Assembly: GCA_026874595.1 (NCBI GenBank)
Contig: CM049316.1
Location: forward strand, 50,282,695-50,346,694
Origin: Sipunculus nudus
Taxonomy: Eukaryota; Annelida; Sipuncula; Golfingiida; Sipunculidae
DNA length: 64,000 nt
Direction: 5' to 3'
In this document: piece after piece, positions 22,206 to 35,425 of the stretch
Layout of the letters: each line of letters begins with the position of its first letter
How positions within the stretch are numbered: position 1 is the stretch's first letter
Notes under the pieces: generated by a model
Told to the model about the DNA's origin: nothing
The model's input: only the letters and a program-made list of their open reading frames with translations
Databases searched by the model: none
Position numbers and translations under genes: made by a program

Positions 22206-24178
22206 CTGCGCTCTCCTGACCATAATTCTGCAGCAATCGACATGACCCTTACAGGGTTGATTGACAACCGAACACCCTGGAACCCTATTGTTTTTGGTCA
22301 ACATTGCTCCAAGGTCAAGGGTCAAGGTCACGACAGGTGTGGTTAACGGTTTTTGCTCTATAACTTCGCCATAAATAGGCTTATCCACTTCTGCAATAGC
22401 TAATTTTTTTTGTCATCACCTGGCCTTTCTTTTGATATGTAGCTTACTTAAATTTGCCGTTACCATGGTTACATTTTTTTGGGCAAAATTCATGGGAATT
22501 GGAAATAACACGACCATTTTTTTGTAACTTTGTCAGTTTTTAAGCTAGGCAGATCTAGTTTTCGGCATTTTGTTCCACATGACCAGCTTGACACGACAGA
22601 ACTGAAAGTCACGCCAAATCTCGCGCCATATCTCGTCAAACGAGAAAAAACGAGACTTCGCGGAAATGCTTATAACTCGGCGACTTTTACAGCTAGACAG
22701 GTCTGGTTTTCGGCATTTCGTTCCACCAAACAAGCTTGACACGACAGAGCTGCAAGACAGGCCAAATCTCGCACCGTATCTCGTCAAACGAGAAAACACG
22801 GGATTTCACGGAAATGCTTATAACTGGGCCAGTTTTACAGCTAGACACGTCTGGTTTTCGGCATTTAGTTCCACTAGACCAGCTTGACACGACAGATATG
22901 CAAGTCTGGCAAAATCTCGCACCGTATCTCGTCAAACGAGAAAACACGAAATTTCAAGGAAATGCTTATAACTCGGCCAGTTTTACAGCTAGACACGTCT
23001 GGTTTCCGGCATTTCCTGCCACATGACCAGCTTGACACGATAGATGTGCAAGTCAGGCCAAATCTCGCACCCTATCTCGTCAAACGAGAAAACACGAGAT
23101 TTCACGGAAATGCTTATAACTCGGCGAGTTTTACAGCTAGACAGGTCTAGTTTTCGGCATTTTCTTTCACATGACCTGCTGGACATGACAGAACTGAAAG
23201 TCAGCCGAATGTCGCACCGTATCTCGTCAAACGAGAAAACATGAGATTTCACGGCATTGGTTATAACTCGGCGAGTTTTACAGCTAGACAGGTCTAGTTT
23301 TCGGCATTTAGTTCCACATGACCCGCTTGACATGACAAACCTGCAAGACTGGCCAAATCTCGCACCATATCTCGTCAAATGATAAAAAAAGGAGATTTCA
23401 CAGAAATGCTAATAACTCGGCGACTTTTACAGCTAGACAGATGTAGTTTTCGCCATTTCATAACATTCAGAGAGTTTGATATGACAAATCTACAAGACTG
23501 GCCAAATCCTGCACCATATATCGTCAAACGAGAAAGCACGAGAGTACACGGAAATGCTTATAACTCGGCGACTTTTACAGCTAGACGGATCTAGTTTTCG
23601 CCATTTCGTAACGTTTGGCCGTCTTGACATAATAAAACTGCTCGTCTTGCCAAATCTCGTACTATATCTCGTCAAGCGAGAAAAAAACATGATTTCTCGT
23701 AAATGCTGATAACACGGCGACTTTTGCAGCTAGACAGGTCTAGTTTCCGGCATTTTGTAATATTTGACAAACCTGACATGACAAAACTGGAAATCTCGCC
23801 AAAGCTCGCACCATTTCCCGTCAAACGAGAAAACACGAGATTTCATGCAAATGCTTATAACTCAGCGGCTTTTATAGCTAGATAGGTCTAGTTTTCGGCA
23901 TTTCATATCATTTGGCCAGCTTGACATGACAAACCTGAAAAACGTCTCACTGCTTCTTGTCAAACGAGATTAACGGGATTTCATGAAAAAATTTTGAACT
24001 TGGTCCCTTTTACACTAGAAAGATATGCAGCTGTTAAAGGTCAGCATGCATAAATAAACATATTATCCGTTTCTGCTGCCCCCACAATGTTGCTCATTCA
24101 TATGACTGTTTCTACATGCACTCTCTGTCTATCTGTCTGTATCATTTCCATTTCCGGCAAGCGAGTGACCTCTGGTCA
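22206..24178 (+). repeat. Composite A element, unit 7
   Basis: Leader at 22212, about ten monomers, tail with the GAGTGACC variant, hairpin at 24166-24178. It is the sister of unit 0: 313-880 aligns at offset 22353, and 882-1690 at 22497. The 144 bp step means unit 0 lacks one monomer here. Confidence 0.9.
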
Positions 24179-26155
24179 TCTTGTTTGTTTTTTTGTGTGT
24201 TTGTCTGCGCTCTCCTGGCCACAATTTTGCAGCAATCGACATGACCCTTACAGGGTTGATTGACAACCGAACACCCTGGAACCCTATTGTTTTTGGTCAA
24301 CATTGCCCCAAGGTCAAGGGTCAAGGTCACGACAGGCGTGGTTAATGGTTTTTGCACTATAACTTCGCCATAAATAGGCTTATCCACTTCTGCAAAAGCT
24401 CATTTTTTTCGTCATCACCTGGCCTTTCTTTTGATATGTAGCTTACTTAAATTTGCCGTTACCATGGTTACATTTTTTGGGCAAAATTCATGGGAATTGG
24501 AAATAACACGACCATTTTTTGTAACTTTATCAGTTTTTAAGCTAGGCAGATCTAGTTTTCGGCATTTTGTTCCACATGACCAGCTTTACACGACAGAACT
24601 GAAAGTTACGCCAAATCTCGCGCCATATCTCGTCAAATGAGAAAAAACGAGACTTCGCGGAAATGCTTATAACTCGGCGACTTTTACAGCTAGACAGGTC
24701 TGGTTTTCGGCATTTCGTTCCACCAAACAAGCTTGACACGACAGAGCTGCAAGACAGGCCAAATCTCGCACGGTATCTCATCAAACGAGAAAACACGGGA
24801 TTTCACGGAAATGCTTATAACTGGGCCAGTTTTACAGCTAGACACGTCTGGTTTTCGGCATTTAGTTCCACTAGACCAGCTTGACACGACAGATATGCAA
24901 GTGCCGTTACCATGGTTACATTTTTTGGGCAAAAATCATGGAAATTGGAAATAACACGACCATTTTTTGTAACTTTGTCAGTTTTTAAGCTAGGCAGATC
25001 TAGTTTTCGAAATTTTGTTCCACATGACCAGCTTGACACGACAGAACTGAAAGTCACGCCACATCTCGCGCCATATCTCGTCAAACGAGAAAAAAGAGAC
25101 TTCACGGAAATGCTTATAACTTGGCGACTTTTACAGCTAGACAGGTCTGGTTTTCGGCATTTCGTTCCACCAAACAAGCTTGACACGACAGAGCTGCAAG
25201 ACAGGCCAAATCTCGCACCCTATCTCGTCAAACAAGAAAACACGAGATTTCACGGAAATGCTTATAACTCGGCGAGTTTTACAGCTAGACAGGTCTAGTT
25301 TTCGGCATTTTCTTTCACATGACCAGCAGGACATGACAGAACTGATGGTCAGGCCGAATGTCGCACCGTATCTCGTCAAACGAGAAAACATGAGATTTCA
25401 CGGCATTGGTTATAACTCGGCGAGTTTTACAGATAGACACGTCTGGTTTTCGGCATTTTGTTCCACTAGACCAGCTTGACACGACAGACATGCATGTCAG
25501 GCAAAATCTCGCACCGTATCCCGTCAAACGAGAAAACACGAGATTTCACGGAACTGCAGCTAGACAGGTCTAGTTTTCGGCATTTAGTTCCACATGACCC
25601 ACTTGACATGACAGAACTCCAAGTCAGGCACAATCACGCACCGTATCTCGTCAAACGAGAAAACACGAGATTTCACCAAAATGCTTTTAACTCGGCGATT
25701 TTTACAGGTACGAAGGTCTAGTTTTCAGCATTGTGTCACATATGAACTGCTTGATTAGATAAAGCCATAAGTCTGCCCAAATCTCGCACCATATCTTGTG
25801 CAACGTGAACAAACGAGATGTCACTGAAATGCTTATAACTCGGCGCCTTTTACAACAAAGTAGTTCTAGTTTTCGGCATTTTGTCACATATGACCAGCTT
25901 GACATGACAAACCTGAAAACGTCTCACTGCTTCTTGTCAAACGAGATTAACGGGATTTCATGAAAAAATTTTGAACTTGGTCCCTTTTACACTAGAAAGA
26001 TATGCAGCTGTTAAAGGTCAGCATGCATAAATAAACATATTATCCGTTTCTGCTGCCCCCACAATGTTGCTCATTCATATGACTGTTTCTACATGCACTC
26101 TCTGTCTATCTGTCTGTATCATTTCCATTTCCGGCAAGCGCGTGACCTCTGGTCA
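24179..26155 (+). repeat. Composite A element, unit 8, with internal leader
   Basis: Leader at 24211, then monomers to about 24903. There GATATGCAAGT joins GCCGTTACCATGG and a second partial leader begins, followed by more monomers. Tail and hairpin at 26143-26155. The same internal join occurs in unit 0 (about 104) and unit 11 (about 50987). Confidence 0.9.
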
Positions 26156-26215
26156 TCTTGTTTGTCTGTTTGTCTGTTTGTCTGTTTGTCTGTTTGTCTG
26201 TCTGTCTGTCTGTGC
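26156..26215 (+). repeat. TTTGTCTG microsatellite
   Basis: About 50 bp of TTTG/TCTG units ending in TGTGCTCTACAGGC, connecting the tail of an A element to a family C unit. Confidence 0.9.
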
Positions 26216-27560
26216 TCTACAGGCAGGCCACAATTTTTCACCGATCGCTCTGAAACTTATAGATATAGTGTAAGATCGGTTCTCCTCGGAGCCTATTGTT
26301 TTTGGTCATGATCGGTGAAAGGTCAAGGTCAGTGTCACCAAAAGACCTAAATTTTTTATTTTCTTCATATCTTCGTCAATAATAATCGTAGCCGCATAAT
26401 CTGTAGCTCATTTTACTCCTCTTTATGTTAGCTTTCCAATTGCTATCAAATTTTTCCGGTCAATTGTTACCATGGTAACGTATTTTTGGGGGAAAATCTG
26501 AAAATTCGAAAATTTGACTCCAAATTTCTCATTTTTTAAGTTAGAGAGGTCTAGTTTTTTGCATTGTGTAGCATTTAATATGCTCTATGGAAAATTAATG
26601 CAAGTCTCGCAAAATCTCCTGCCATTTTTCGTCAAACGAGATTTTTCGAGATTTCATTAAATACGATTTTGAGGTGGCAGTTTTACAGCTAACGTTCTAA
26701 AAGTGACATATTTTCTGTTTTTCTGTATTATCTCGAACTTGTTTTTTCATTTTTCGAAAATAGCCACCAGGGGGCGTGGTACCGGAAACACTACAACTTT
26801 TCATTTTTCCGCAATATCTAAAAAAATATTAAGCATATAACAATTTTCTTTGTCGCATCTAAAACTAGGATCATTGCCTTATTCCTTCCTATATATAGCC
26901 TTGTGCTGCCGTTACCATGGTTACCAAATTTTGGGGTTAAACTTGACGATCTGAAAATATGTAGTTTTTGGCTTCTATCTCGGTTGATATTTATGCTTTA
27001 AGGGTCTAGTTTTTAGCATAAGGCTGCTTTCTTTTGGGTTTAAGCTATTCCATTGCAATTCTCGTCAAATCTCGCTCGGTTTATTGCCAAACGAGAAATT
27101 ACGAGATTTCACAGAAATGCTTATAACTTGATCACGGTTAATGCTAAAATGGAGTAGTTTTCAGCATTTGGTAGTATTTCAGAAGCTGGACATGATAAAA
27201 CTGCAAATCTCGCCACATCTCGTGTCATCTCCTGCCAAACGAGAATATTATAGATTTCAAACAAATGTCTTTATGTCGGTCATTTTCATGCTAGATATTT
27301 TATTTTTCTATTGTTTAAGAATCATTTGACTAGTTTTAAGTGATAAAAGTGAATATCTCGTCATATCTCGCACCATTTCTTGTCAAACGAGAACATGGGA
27401 CCATTCAAGGAAACGCCTTTAATTGTGTTATTTTTATGTGGAAGACTTATAGTTTTCAGCATTTGATAGCGTCTAACATTCTCGGTCACATTATATGATT
27501 ATATTGTAAGTTTCTTCGAATCTTGCATCGTTTTTCTTCAAATAAAAAAAGTACATCCAA
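26216..27560 (+). repeat. Family C repeat unit, sub-family 2, copy a
   Basis: AGGTCA repeats near 26320-26335, perfect palindrome at 26466-26479, dyad monomer near 26610-26650, CTCF-like motif at 26764-26777, a GTTACCATGGTTAC palindrome near 26912, and three diverged dyad monomers (near 27090, 27230, 27370). It differs from copies at 30713 and 55166 by scattered substitutions. Confidence 0.85.
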
Positions 27561-27987
27561 TTGCCATGACCATAAGCGATGGCAGTATGTAATAGTAAAT
27601 GTCGGCAGGGGCATTACATTTGACAGTTTAAGCTTTGTTCTATGGATGTGCGATGGTCCATGAAAAGTCACAATCCGGATTGATCCCACCTGTGCTTTTG
27701 GTGGTGGCCTCTTTTCATTCTTTGTATGGCCGCACTTTGAGGATTTCAATGCATTGAAAGCTTAATGACCTATTGTAAAGGATAATCCCTTAAAAAAAAA
27801 AACAAAAAAAAAAAACAAAGAGAGAGGCTCCCCGAAATGTTACGGAATGCAGAGATAGTGTTGCTGGTAAGCACAATCACAACTATAATATCAGGGACGG
27901 ATCCCCGATTTGCAGTTGGGTGTGTCAAATCAGGGACGGATATCCGGATTGCAATTAGGGGTAGGGGTTAAATATAAATTATACATC

Positions 27988-28028
<41 letters not shown>

Positions 28029-28320
28029 TACAAATTAAATTTCGCGAAGCTTACTTTTATCATTTTGGAAAATTACCACCCAGATGCCGCTGCAGTAATC
28101 ATTATTGTACCATATCTCCAAAACTATAAACTGTGTCACAACTTTGATTGTAGCATCTGAAACTAGATTTAATGCGTTTATCCTCTTGGTTACTCTTTCA
28201 TATTCTTCCCTTACCATAGTGACCTTATGAAGGTTACAATTCACGAAATTCAAAGTATGAAGAATTATTCGAATAGACTGTGTTATTTTATTCATGCTTT
28301 CAATTTTGTATGGCATGAGT
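27561..28320 (+). repeat. H spacer, copy a, with TAA microsatellite
   Basis: It begins like the spacer at 4961, then diverges. A-rich runs (27791-27820) are followed by two imperfect 45 bp direct repeats each starting TCAGGGACGGAT (near 27890 and 27930), then TAA12 at 27991-28026. The rest contains sequence resembling a degenerate CTCF region (ACCCAGATGCCGCTGCAG near 28077). The TCAGGGACGGATCC end resembles some hAT-type terminal repeats, a weak resemblance. No gene seen. Confidence 0.65.
27991..28026 (+). repeat. TAA microsatellite, 12 units
   Basis: Pure TAA. Duplicates at 32472-32531 and 56925-56987 have 20 and 21 units. Confidence 0.95.
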
Positions 28321-28560
28321 ACACGACCTTCACCTGGAGTTTTTTTCTGTCTGTCTGTCTGTTTGTCTGTCTACTCGTCTGCGACTTTTGAAAATCAGTA
28401 AAACCACATAAAGATGTGCTTATGTTTTCCAAACAATAGGGGTTGGTCATTTGACCTGTTCCAAATGTTTTTTGCCTTTCTACTGTTTGTTGTCTGTTAG
28501 TTTGACTTTCTAATTTCTACTTCCGGCAAGTCCCGACCTATGGTCGTCTAGTCTGTTTGT
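28321..28560 (+). repeat. Terminal module T, copy a
   Basis: TCTG tract (about 28348-28372), GACTTTTGAAAATCAGTAAAACC, GTTTTCCAAACAATAGGGGTTGG, then TTCCGGCAAG and CGACC-TAT-GGTCG at 28534-28546 with TCTAG. Same plan as 9950-10190. Confidence 0.8.
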
Positions 28561-30483
28561 CTGTTTGTTTGTCTGCACTCTCCTGGCCACAATTTTGCCA
28601 CAATAACCTTGAAACTTACAGGGATGATGAAAAACATAATTTCTAGGTGCCCTATTGTTTTTGGTTAAAATAGGTCAAAGGTCAAGGTCAAGGTCGTCAA
28701 AACTTCTCAAAACGTTTTTTTCTTCATATCTTTGTGACTATTAGTCGTATCTACTTCAACAATAGCTTATTTTAATCGTCATTCTAAGGCCTGTCATCTG
28801 GTGTGTAGCTGACTCAAATTTGCCGTAACCATGGTTACAAATTTTGGGGGAAAAGTCATGATATTCGAAAATAAGGGGTCTTATTTTTCTAACTTTGTCA
28901 GTTTTAAAGCTAGAGTGATCTAGTTTTTTGCATCAGGTAGCATTCAACTAGTACTACAAGATTTTATTACAAGTCTTGCAGTATCTCGTAAAATATCTCG
29001 TGAATAGAGATATTTCGAGATTTCAATCATCTTGCCCCAAAGGCCACATTATTGCAGGAATCTTTTTGAAACTGACATATCATAAGTCCTACACTAGTAT
29101 CTCCAAATTGTTTTTTCATTTTTTGAATAGGGCCGCTAGGGGGCGCTGGATGCGAACCTCCCGAACATATCATATTTTTGCCATATCTCCAAAATTATAA
29201 GCCTCAATTACATAAACTATAGCTTATTTTCTTCCTCTGAGTCTTCTCCATAACCTAGTGTAGTCATCTGGTCACACTTTTGTGACACTTTGTCAGTGTG
29301 TCTGTCTGTTTGTCAGTTGTCCTCAAATTCGCCTGCTTGCTCTTGCGTCTCACCTATAGCATTCTACAGGCCACAGTTTTGAAAGAATCCTTTTGAAACT
29401 ATAACATCTTAAGTCTTACACTAATATCTCGAAACCAATTTTTCATTTTCCGGATATGGCCGCTAGGGGGCGCTGAACTCGAACCTATCCCAACATATCA
29501 TGCTTTGGCAAAATCTCCAAAACTATAAACCTCAGTTACATAAACTGTAGCTTTTTTCTTCCTTTGAGTCTTCTCCATAACCTGGAGTAGTCATCTGGAC
29601 TCAATCTTGAGTCACTTTGTCAGTGTTTTCGTCTGTTTGTCAGTTGTCCTCAAATTCGCCTGCTTGTTGGCTCTTGCGTCTCACAAATAGCATTCTATAG
29701 GCCACAGTTTTGACGGAATCCTTTTGAAACTATTACATCTTATGTCTTACACTAATTTCTAGAAATACATTTTTCATTTTCCTGATATGGCCACTAGTGG
29801 GCGCTGCACACGACCCTCACACACCTACCATTGTATTGGCCATATCTCTACACCCAAAGCCTCAGTTACATAAATTATAGCTTATTTTCTTCCTTTGAGT
29901 CTTCTCCATAACCTGATTAAGGCATATGGTTTCAATCTTCTGTCACTTTGTCAGTGTGTCCATCTGTTTGTCCGTTATCCTCAAAGTCGCCTGCTTGCTG
30001 GTTCTTACGCCTTACATATAGCATTCTACAGGCCACAGCTTTGACGGAATCCTTTTGAAACTGGGACATCTCATGTCATACACTAATAATACGAAACGCA
30101 TTTGTCGTCTTCGGTATATGTCTGCTAGAGGCCGCTACAGTCGAGCCTCCCAAGTATATCATTAATTCGCCATACCTCCAAAACTATAAATCTAAATTAC
30201 ATAAATTATAACTCATTTAAATTTCTTCCTTTGAATCTTCTCAATCACCAGGTTATGTCATCTGGTGTCAATCTTGTCTCACAAAGTCAGTATGCTGTCT
30301 GTTCGTCTTTTGTTGTCGGCTTTGTCTGCTTGCCTGTTCTTTTGTCTCACATGTCATTCTACGGGCCACATATTCTCAGCAATGTCCCTGAGAGTCATTC
30401 CATTAATAGAAAACCGACAATATGTTCTGTCTGTCCCTCTGTGTTTCACTTCCGATTTCCGGCAAGCATTCGACCTATGGTCG
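28561..30483 (+). repeat. Family G repeat, copy 2
   Basis: Leader TCTCCTGGCC at 28579; AGGTCA-A-AGGTCA-AGGTCA-AGGTCG at 28672-28696; perfect palindrome GTAACCATGGTTAC at 28825-28838; re-registered dyad near 28985-29023; CTCF-like motifs at 29133, 29460 and 29791 (spacing 327 and 331), and a degenerate one near 30122. Hairpin at 30471-30483. Near-identical to 53026-54936. Confidence 0.88.
28825..28838 (+). promoter_or_regulatory. Perfect palindrome GTAACCATGGTTAC (family G form)
   Basis: Perfect 14 bp dyad. It differs from the family C form by paired changes at positions 3 and 12, so symmetry is kept. Other copies start at 33326, 34440, 44981, 53278, 57785 and 58899. Confidence 0.65.
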
Positions 30484-30549
30484 TCTAGTTTTTTTGTTTT
30501 TTGCTTGCCAGAATCAAAGATTTCGGCAAGCATATTGGTCAGTTGCGTA

Positions 30550-30580
<31 letters not shown>

Positions 30581-30712
30581 TTGTTTGTTACTTGCCGGAA
30601 TCAAAGATTTTGTTACTTGCCGGAATCAAAGATTTCGGCAAGTATGTTGGTCAGTTCCGTATGTTTGTTTGTTTGTTTGTTTGTCTGTCTGTCTGTCTGT
30701 CTGTCTGCGCCC
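30484..30712 (+). repeat. Foldback minisatellite M, three units, with TGTC/TTTG tract
   Basis: Units at about 30502 (GCTTGCCAGAATC-AAA-GATTTCGGCAAGC), 30590 (truncated, ACTTGCCGGAATCAAAGATTTTG) and 30616 (ACTTGCCGG...CGGCAAGT). In the third the outer G-C pair is A-T on both arms, a paired change. A TTTG/TCTG run follows to about 30707. Confidence 0.85.
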
Positions 30713-32060
30713 TACAAGTCACAATTTTAAAGCAATCGCTCTGAAACTTTTACATTAAGTGTAAAATCGGTTCTTCTCGGAGCCTATTGTTTTTGGCCAT
30801 GACCGTTCAAAGGTCAAGGTCAGGGTAACCAAAAATCCTTAAAACAGATTTTTCTTCATATCTTCGTCAATAATAATCGTAGCTGCTAAATCTGTAGCTC
30901 ATTTTGTTCCTCATTATGTTAGCTTTCCATGTGCTGACAAATATGTCCGGTCAATGGTTACCATGGTAACGTATTTTTGGGGGAAAATCAGAAAATTCGA
31001 AAATTTCCCTCCAAATTTCTCATTTTTTAAGTTAAAGAGCTCTAGTTTTTTGCATTGTGTAGCATTTTATACGCTCTGTGCTAAATTAATGCAAGTCTCG
31101 CAAAATCTCGTGCCATTTGTCGTCAAATGAGACTTTTCGAGATTTCATTAAATACGATTTAGAGGTCGCAGTTTTACAGCTGAGGTTCTGAAAGTGACAA
31201 ATTTTCTGGTGTTCTGTATTATCTCGAACTTGTTTTTTCATTTTTCGAAAATAGCCACCAGGGGGCGTGGTACTGGAAACATTACAACTTATCATTTTTC
31301 TGCAATATCTTAAAAAATATTAAGCAGATAACAATTTTTTTTGTCGCATCTAAAACTAGGATCATTGCCTTATTCCATCCGACATATAGCCTTGTGCGGC
31401 CGTTGCCATGGTTACCAAATTTTTGGGTTAAACTTGACAATCTGAAAATATGTAGTTTTTGGCTTCTATCTCAGTTAATATTTATGTTTTAAGGGTCTAG
31501 TTTTTTGCATTAGGCTGTTTTCTCTTGGTTCTAAGCCATTTAATTGCAATCCCGTCAAATCTCGCTCGGTTTATTGCCAAACGAGAAATTACGAGATTTC
31601 ACAGAAATGCTTATAGCTTGGTCACGGTTAATGCTAAAATGGAGTAGTTTTCAGCATTTGGTAGCATTTCAGAAGCTGGACATGATTACACTGCAAATCT
31701 CGCCACATCTCGTATCATCTCCCGCCAAACGAGAATATTTTAGATTTCAAACAAATGTCTTTATCTCGGTCATTTTCATGCTAGATATTTTATTTTTCTA
31801 TTGTTCAAGAATCATTTGACTAGTTTTAAGTGACAAAAGTGAATATCTCGTCATATCTCGCACCATTTCTTGTCAAACGAGAACATGGGACCATTCAAAG
31901 AAACACCTATAATTCTGTTATTTTTATGTGGAAGACTTATAGTTTCCAGCATTTGATAGCGTCTAACATTCTCGGTCACATTATATGATTATATTGTAAG
32001 TTTCTTCAAATCTTTACTCTTTTTACTTCAAATAAAAAAATTACATCCAATTGCCATGAC
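30713..32060 (+). repeat. Family C repeat unit, sub-family 2, copy b
   Basis: Perfect palindrome at 30957-30970, dyad near 31100-31145, CTCF-like motif at 31256-31269, GTTGCCATGGTTAC near 31402, and three dyad monomers after 31550. Near-identical to 55166-56515 (for example TTTATACGC versus TTTACACGC near 31067). Confidence 0.87.
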
Positions 32061-32468
32061 CATAAGCGATGGCAGTATGTGATAGTAAATGTCGGCAGGG
32101 GCATTACATTTGACAGTTGGAGCTTTGTTCTATGGATGTGCGATGGTCCATGAAAAGACACAATTCGGATTGATCCCACCTGTGCTTTTGGTGGTGGCCT
32201 CTTTTCATGCTTTGTATGGCCGCACTTTGAGGATTTCAGTGCATTGAGAGCTTAATGACCTGTTGTAAAAGATAATCCCTTAAAAAAAATCAAAAACAAA
32301 GAGAGAGGCTCCACGAAATGTTACTGAATGCAGAGATAGTGTTGCTTGTAAGCATAATCACAACTATAATATCAGGGACGGATCCCCGATTTGCAGTTGG
32401 GTGTGTCAAATCAGGGACAGATATCCGGTTTGCAATTGGGGGTAGGGGTTAAATATAAATTATACATC

Positions 32469-32533
<65 letters not shown>

Positions 32534-32850
32534 TACTAATAAAATTTCGCGAAGCTTACTTTTATCATTTTGGAAAATAACCACGAGATGGCACTGCAGT
32601 AATCATTATTGTACCATATCTTCAAAACTATAAACTGTGTCACAACTTTGATTGTAGCATCTGAAACTAGATTTAATGCGTTTATCCTCTTGGTGACTCT
32701 GTCATGTTCTTCCCTTACCATGGTGACCTTATGTAGGTTACAATTCATGAAATTCAAAGTATGAAGAATTATTCGAATAGACTGTGGCTTATTTTATATA
32801 TGCTTTCAATTTTGTATGGCATGAGTACACGACCTTCACCTGGAGTTTTT
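32061..32850 (+). repeat. H spacer, copy b, with TAA microsatellite
   Basis: Same content as the copy at 27561, with TAA20 at 32472-32531 and a shorter A-rich run. Near-identical to 56516-57300. No gene seen. Confidence 0.7.
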
Positions 32851-33060
32851 TCTGTCTGTCCGTCTGTTTGTCTGTCTACTCGCCTGCGACTTTTGAAAAT
32901 CAGAAAAAAACACATAAAGATGTGCTTATGTTTTCCAAACAATAGGGGTTGGTCATTTTACCTGTTCCAAATGTTTTTTGTCTTTCTGCTGTTTGTTGTC
33001 TGTTAGTTTGACTTTCTAATTTCTACTTCCGGCAAGTCCCGACCTATGGTCGTCTAGTTT
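32851..33060 (+). repeat. Terminal module T, copy b
   Basis: Short TCTG tract, ACTTTTGAAAATCAG, TTCCGGCAAG and CGACC-TAT-GGTCG at 33040-33052 with TCTAG. Confidence 0.8.
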
Positions 33061-33173
33061 GTTTGTTTGTTTGTCACCACTCTCCTGGCCACAATTTTGC
33101 CACAATAACCTTGAAACTTACAGGGATGTTCGAAAATATAATTTCTAGGTGCCCTATTGTTTTTGGTTAAAAT

Positions 33174-33198
33174 AGGTCAAAGGTCAAGGTCAAGGTCG
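33174..33198 (+). promoter_or_regulatory. Direct repeats of AGGTCA
   Basis: AGGTCA-A-AGGTCA-AGGTCA-AGGTCG: one spacing of 1 and two of 0. AGGTCA is the nuclear-receptor half-site in animals. At 41886-41910 all four half-sites are intact. Similar clusters occur in nearly every leader. Confidence 0.5.
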
Positions 33199-35411
33199 TC
33201 AAAACTTCTGAAAAGGGTTTTTTCTTCATATCTTTGTGACTATTAGTCGTATCTACTTCAACAATAGCTCATTTTAATCGTCATTCCAAGGCCTGCATCT
33301 GGTGTGTAGCTGACTCAAATTTGCCGTAACCATGGTTACAAATTTCTGGGGAAAAGTCATGATATTCGAAAATAAGGGATCTTATTTTTCTAACTTTGTC
33401 AGTTTTAAAGCTAGAGTGATCTAGTTTTTTGCATCAGGTAGCTTTCAACTAGTACTACAAGATTTTATTACAACTCTTGCAGTATCTCGTAAAATATCTC
33501 GTGAATAGAGATATTTCGAGATTTCATTCATCTTGCGCCAAAGGCCACATTATTGCAGGAATCTTTTTGAAACTGACATATCATAAGTCCTACACTAGTA
33601 TCTCGAAAATTTTTTTTCATTTTTTTAATATGGCTGCTAGGGGGCGCTGTACACGACCCTCACACAGATATCATTATATTGGCCATATCTCTAAAACCCA
33701 AAGCCTCAATTACATAAACTATAGCTTATTTTTTCCCTCTGAGTCTTCTCCATAAACTGATAATGTCATCTGGTCTCAGTCTTGTGTCACTTTGTCATTG
33801 TGTCCGTCTGTTTGTCAGTTGTCCTCAAATTCGCCTGCTTGCTCTTGCGTCTCACATATAACATTCTACAGGCCACAGTTTTGAAAGAATCCTTTTGAAA
33901 CTATTACATCTTAAGTCTGACACTAATATCTCGAAACCAATTTTTCATTTTTTTGATATATCCGCTAGGGGGCGCTGAACTCGAACCTCTCCCAACATAT
34001 CATGCTTTGGCAATATCTCCAAAACTATAAACCTCAGTTACATAGACTGTAGGTTTTTTTCTTCCTTTGAGTCGTTTCCATAATCTGGAGTAGTCATCTG
34101 GACTCAGTCTTGAGTCACTTTGTCAGTGTGTCCGTCTGTTTGTCAGTTGTCCTCAAATTCGCCTACTTGCTGGTTCTTGTTTGTTTGTCACCACTCTCCT
34201 GGCCACAATTTTGCCACAATAACCTTGAAACTTACAGGGATGATGAAAAAGGAAATTTCTAGGTGCCCTATTGTTTTTGGTTAATATAGGTCAAAGGTCA
34301 AGTCAAGGTCGTCAAAACTTCTTAAAACGTTTTTTTCTCCATATCTGTGTGACTTTCAGTCGTATCTACGTCAACAATAGCTCATTTTAATCGTCGTTCC
34401 AAGGCCTGTCATTTGGTGTGTAGCTGATTAAAATTTGGTGTAACCATGGTTACAAATTTTGGGGGAAAAGTCAGGATATTCGAAAATAAGGGGTCTTATT
34501 TTTCTAACTTTGTCAGTTTTAAAGCTAGAGTGATCTAGTTTTTTGCATCAGGTAGCATTTAACTAGTACTACAAGATTTAATTACAACTCTTGCAGTATC
34601 TCATAAAATATCTCGTGAATAGAGATATTTCGAGATTTCATTCATCTTGCGCCAAAGGCCACATTATTGCAGGAATCTTTTTGAAACTGACATATCATAA
34701 GTCCTACACTAGTATCTCGAAATTGTTTTTTCATTTTTTGAATATGACTGCTAGGGGGCGCTGCAAACGACCCTCACACATATATCATTACATTGGCCAT
34801 ATCGCTAAAACCCAAAGCCTCAATTACATAAACTATAGCTTATTTTTTTCCTCTGAGTCTTCTCCATAAACTGATAATGTCATCTGGTCTCAATCTTGTG
34901 TCACTTTGTCAGTGTGTCCGTCTGTTTGTCAGTTGTCCTCAAATTTGCCTGCTTGCTGGTTCTTGCGTCTCACATATAGCATTCTACAGGCCACAGTTTT
35001 TAAAAAATCATTTGAAAACTGATGCATATTATGTTTCACAGAAATATCTCTAAACTTTTTTTCTATTTTGCGGATATGGCCGCTAGGTGGCGCTGCACAT
35101 GACCCTCACACACATATCATTATATTGACCATATCTCTAAAACCCAAAGGCACAATTACAGAAACTATGGCTTATTTTCTTTCCCTGAGTCTTCTCCATG
35201 ACCTAGTAATGTCATCTGGTCTCAATCTTGTGTCACTTTGTCAGTGTGTCTGTTCGTCAGTTGTCCTAAAATCCGCCTCCTTGATGGTTCTTGCGTCTCA
35301 TATATAGCATTCTAAAGGCCACAGTTTTTTTTTCAGGAATCCTTTTAAAACTGGTACATCTTATGTGTTACACTAATATCTCAAAACAGATTTTTCATTT
35401 TCCGGATATAG

Positions 35412-35425
35412 CCACTAGGGGGCGC
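35412..35425 (+). promoter_or_regulatory. CTCF-like motif, full consensus
   Basis: CCACTAGGGGGCGC followed by TG; duplicate at 59871-59884. Confidence 0.6.

Noticed and set aside
313-26155. Hundreds of 60-130 residue frames in the A arrays on both strands
   Set aside because: Because 148 is not a multiple of 3, adjacent monomers open different frames. They repeat with the monomer and on both strands.
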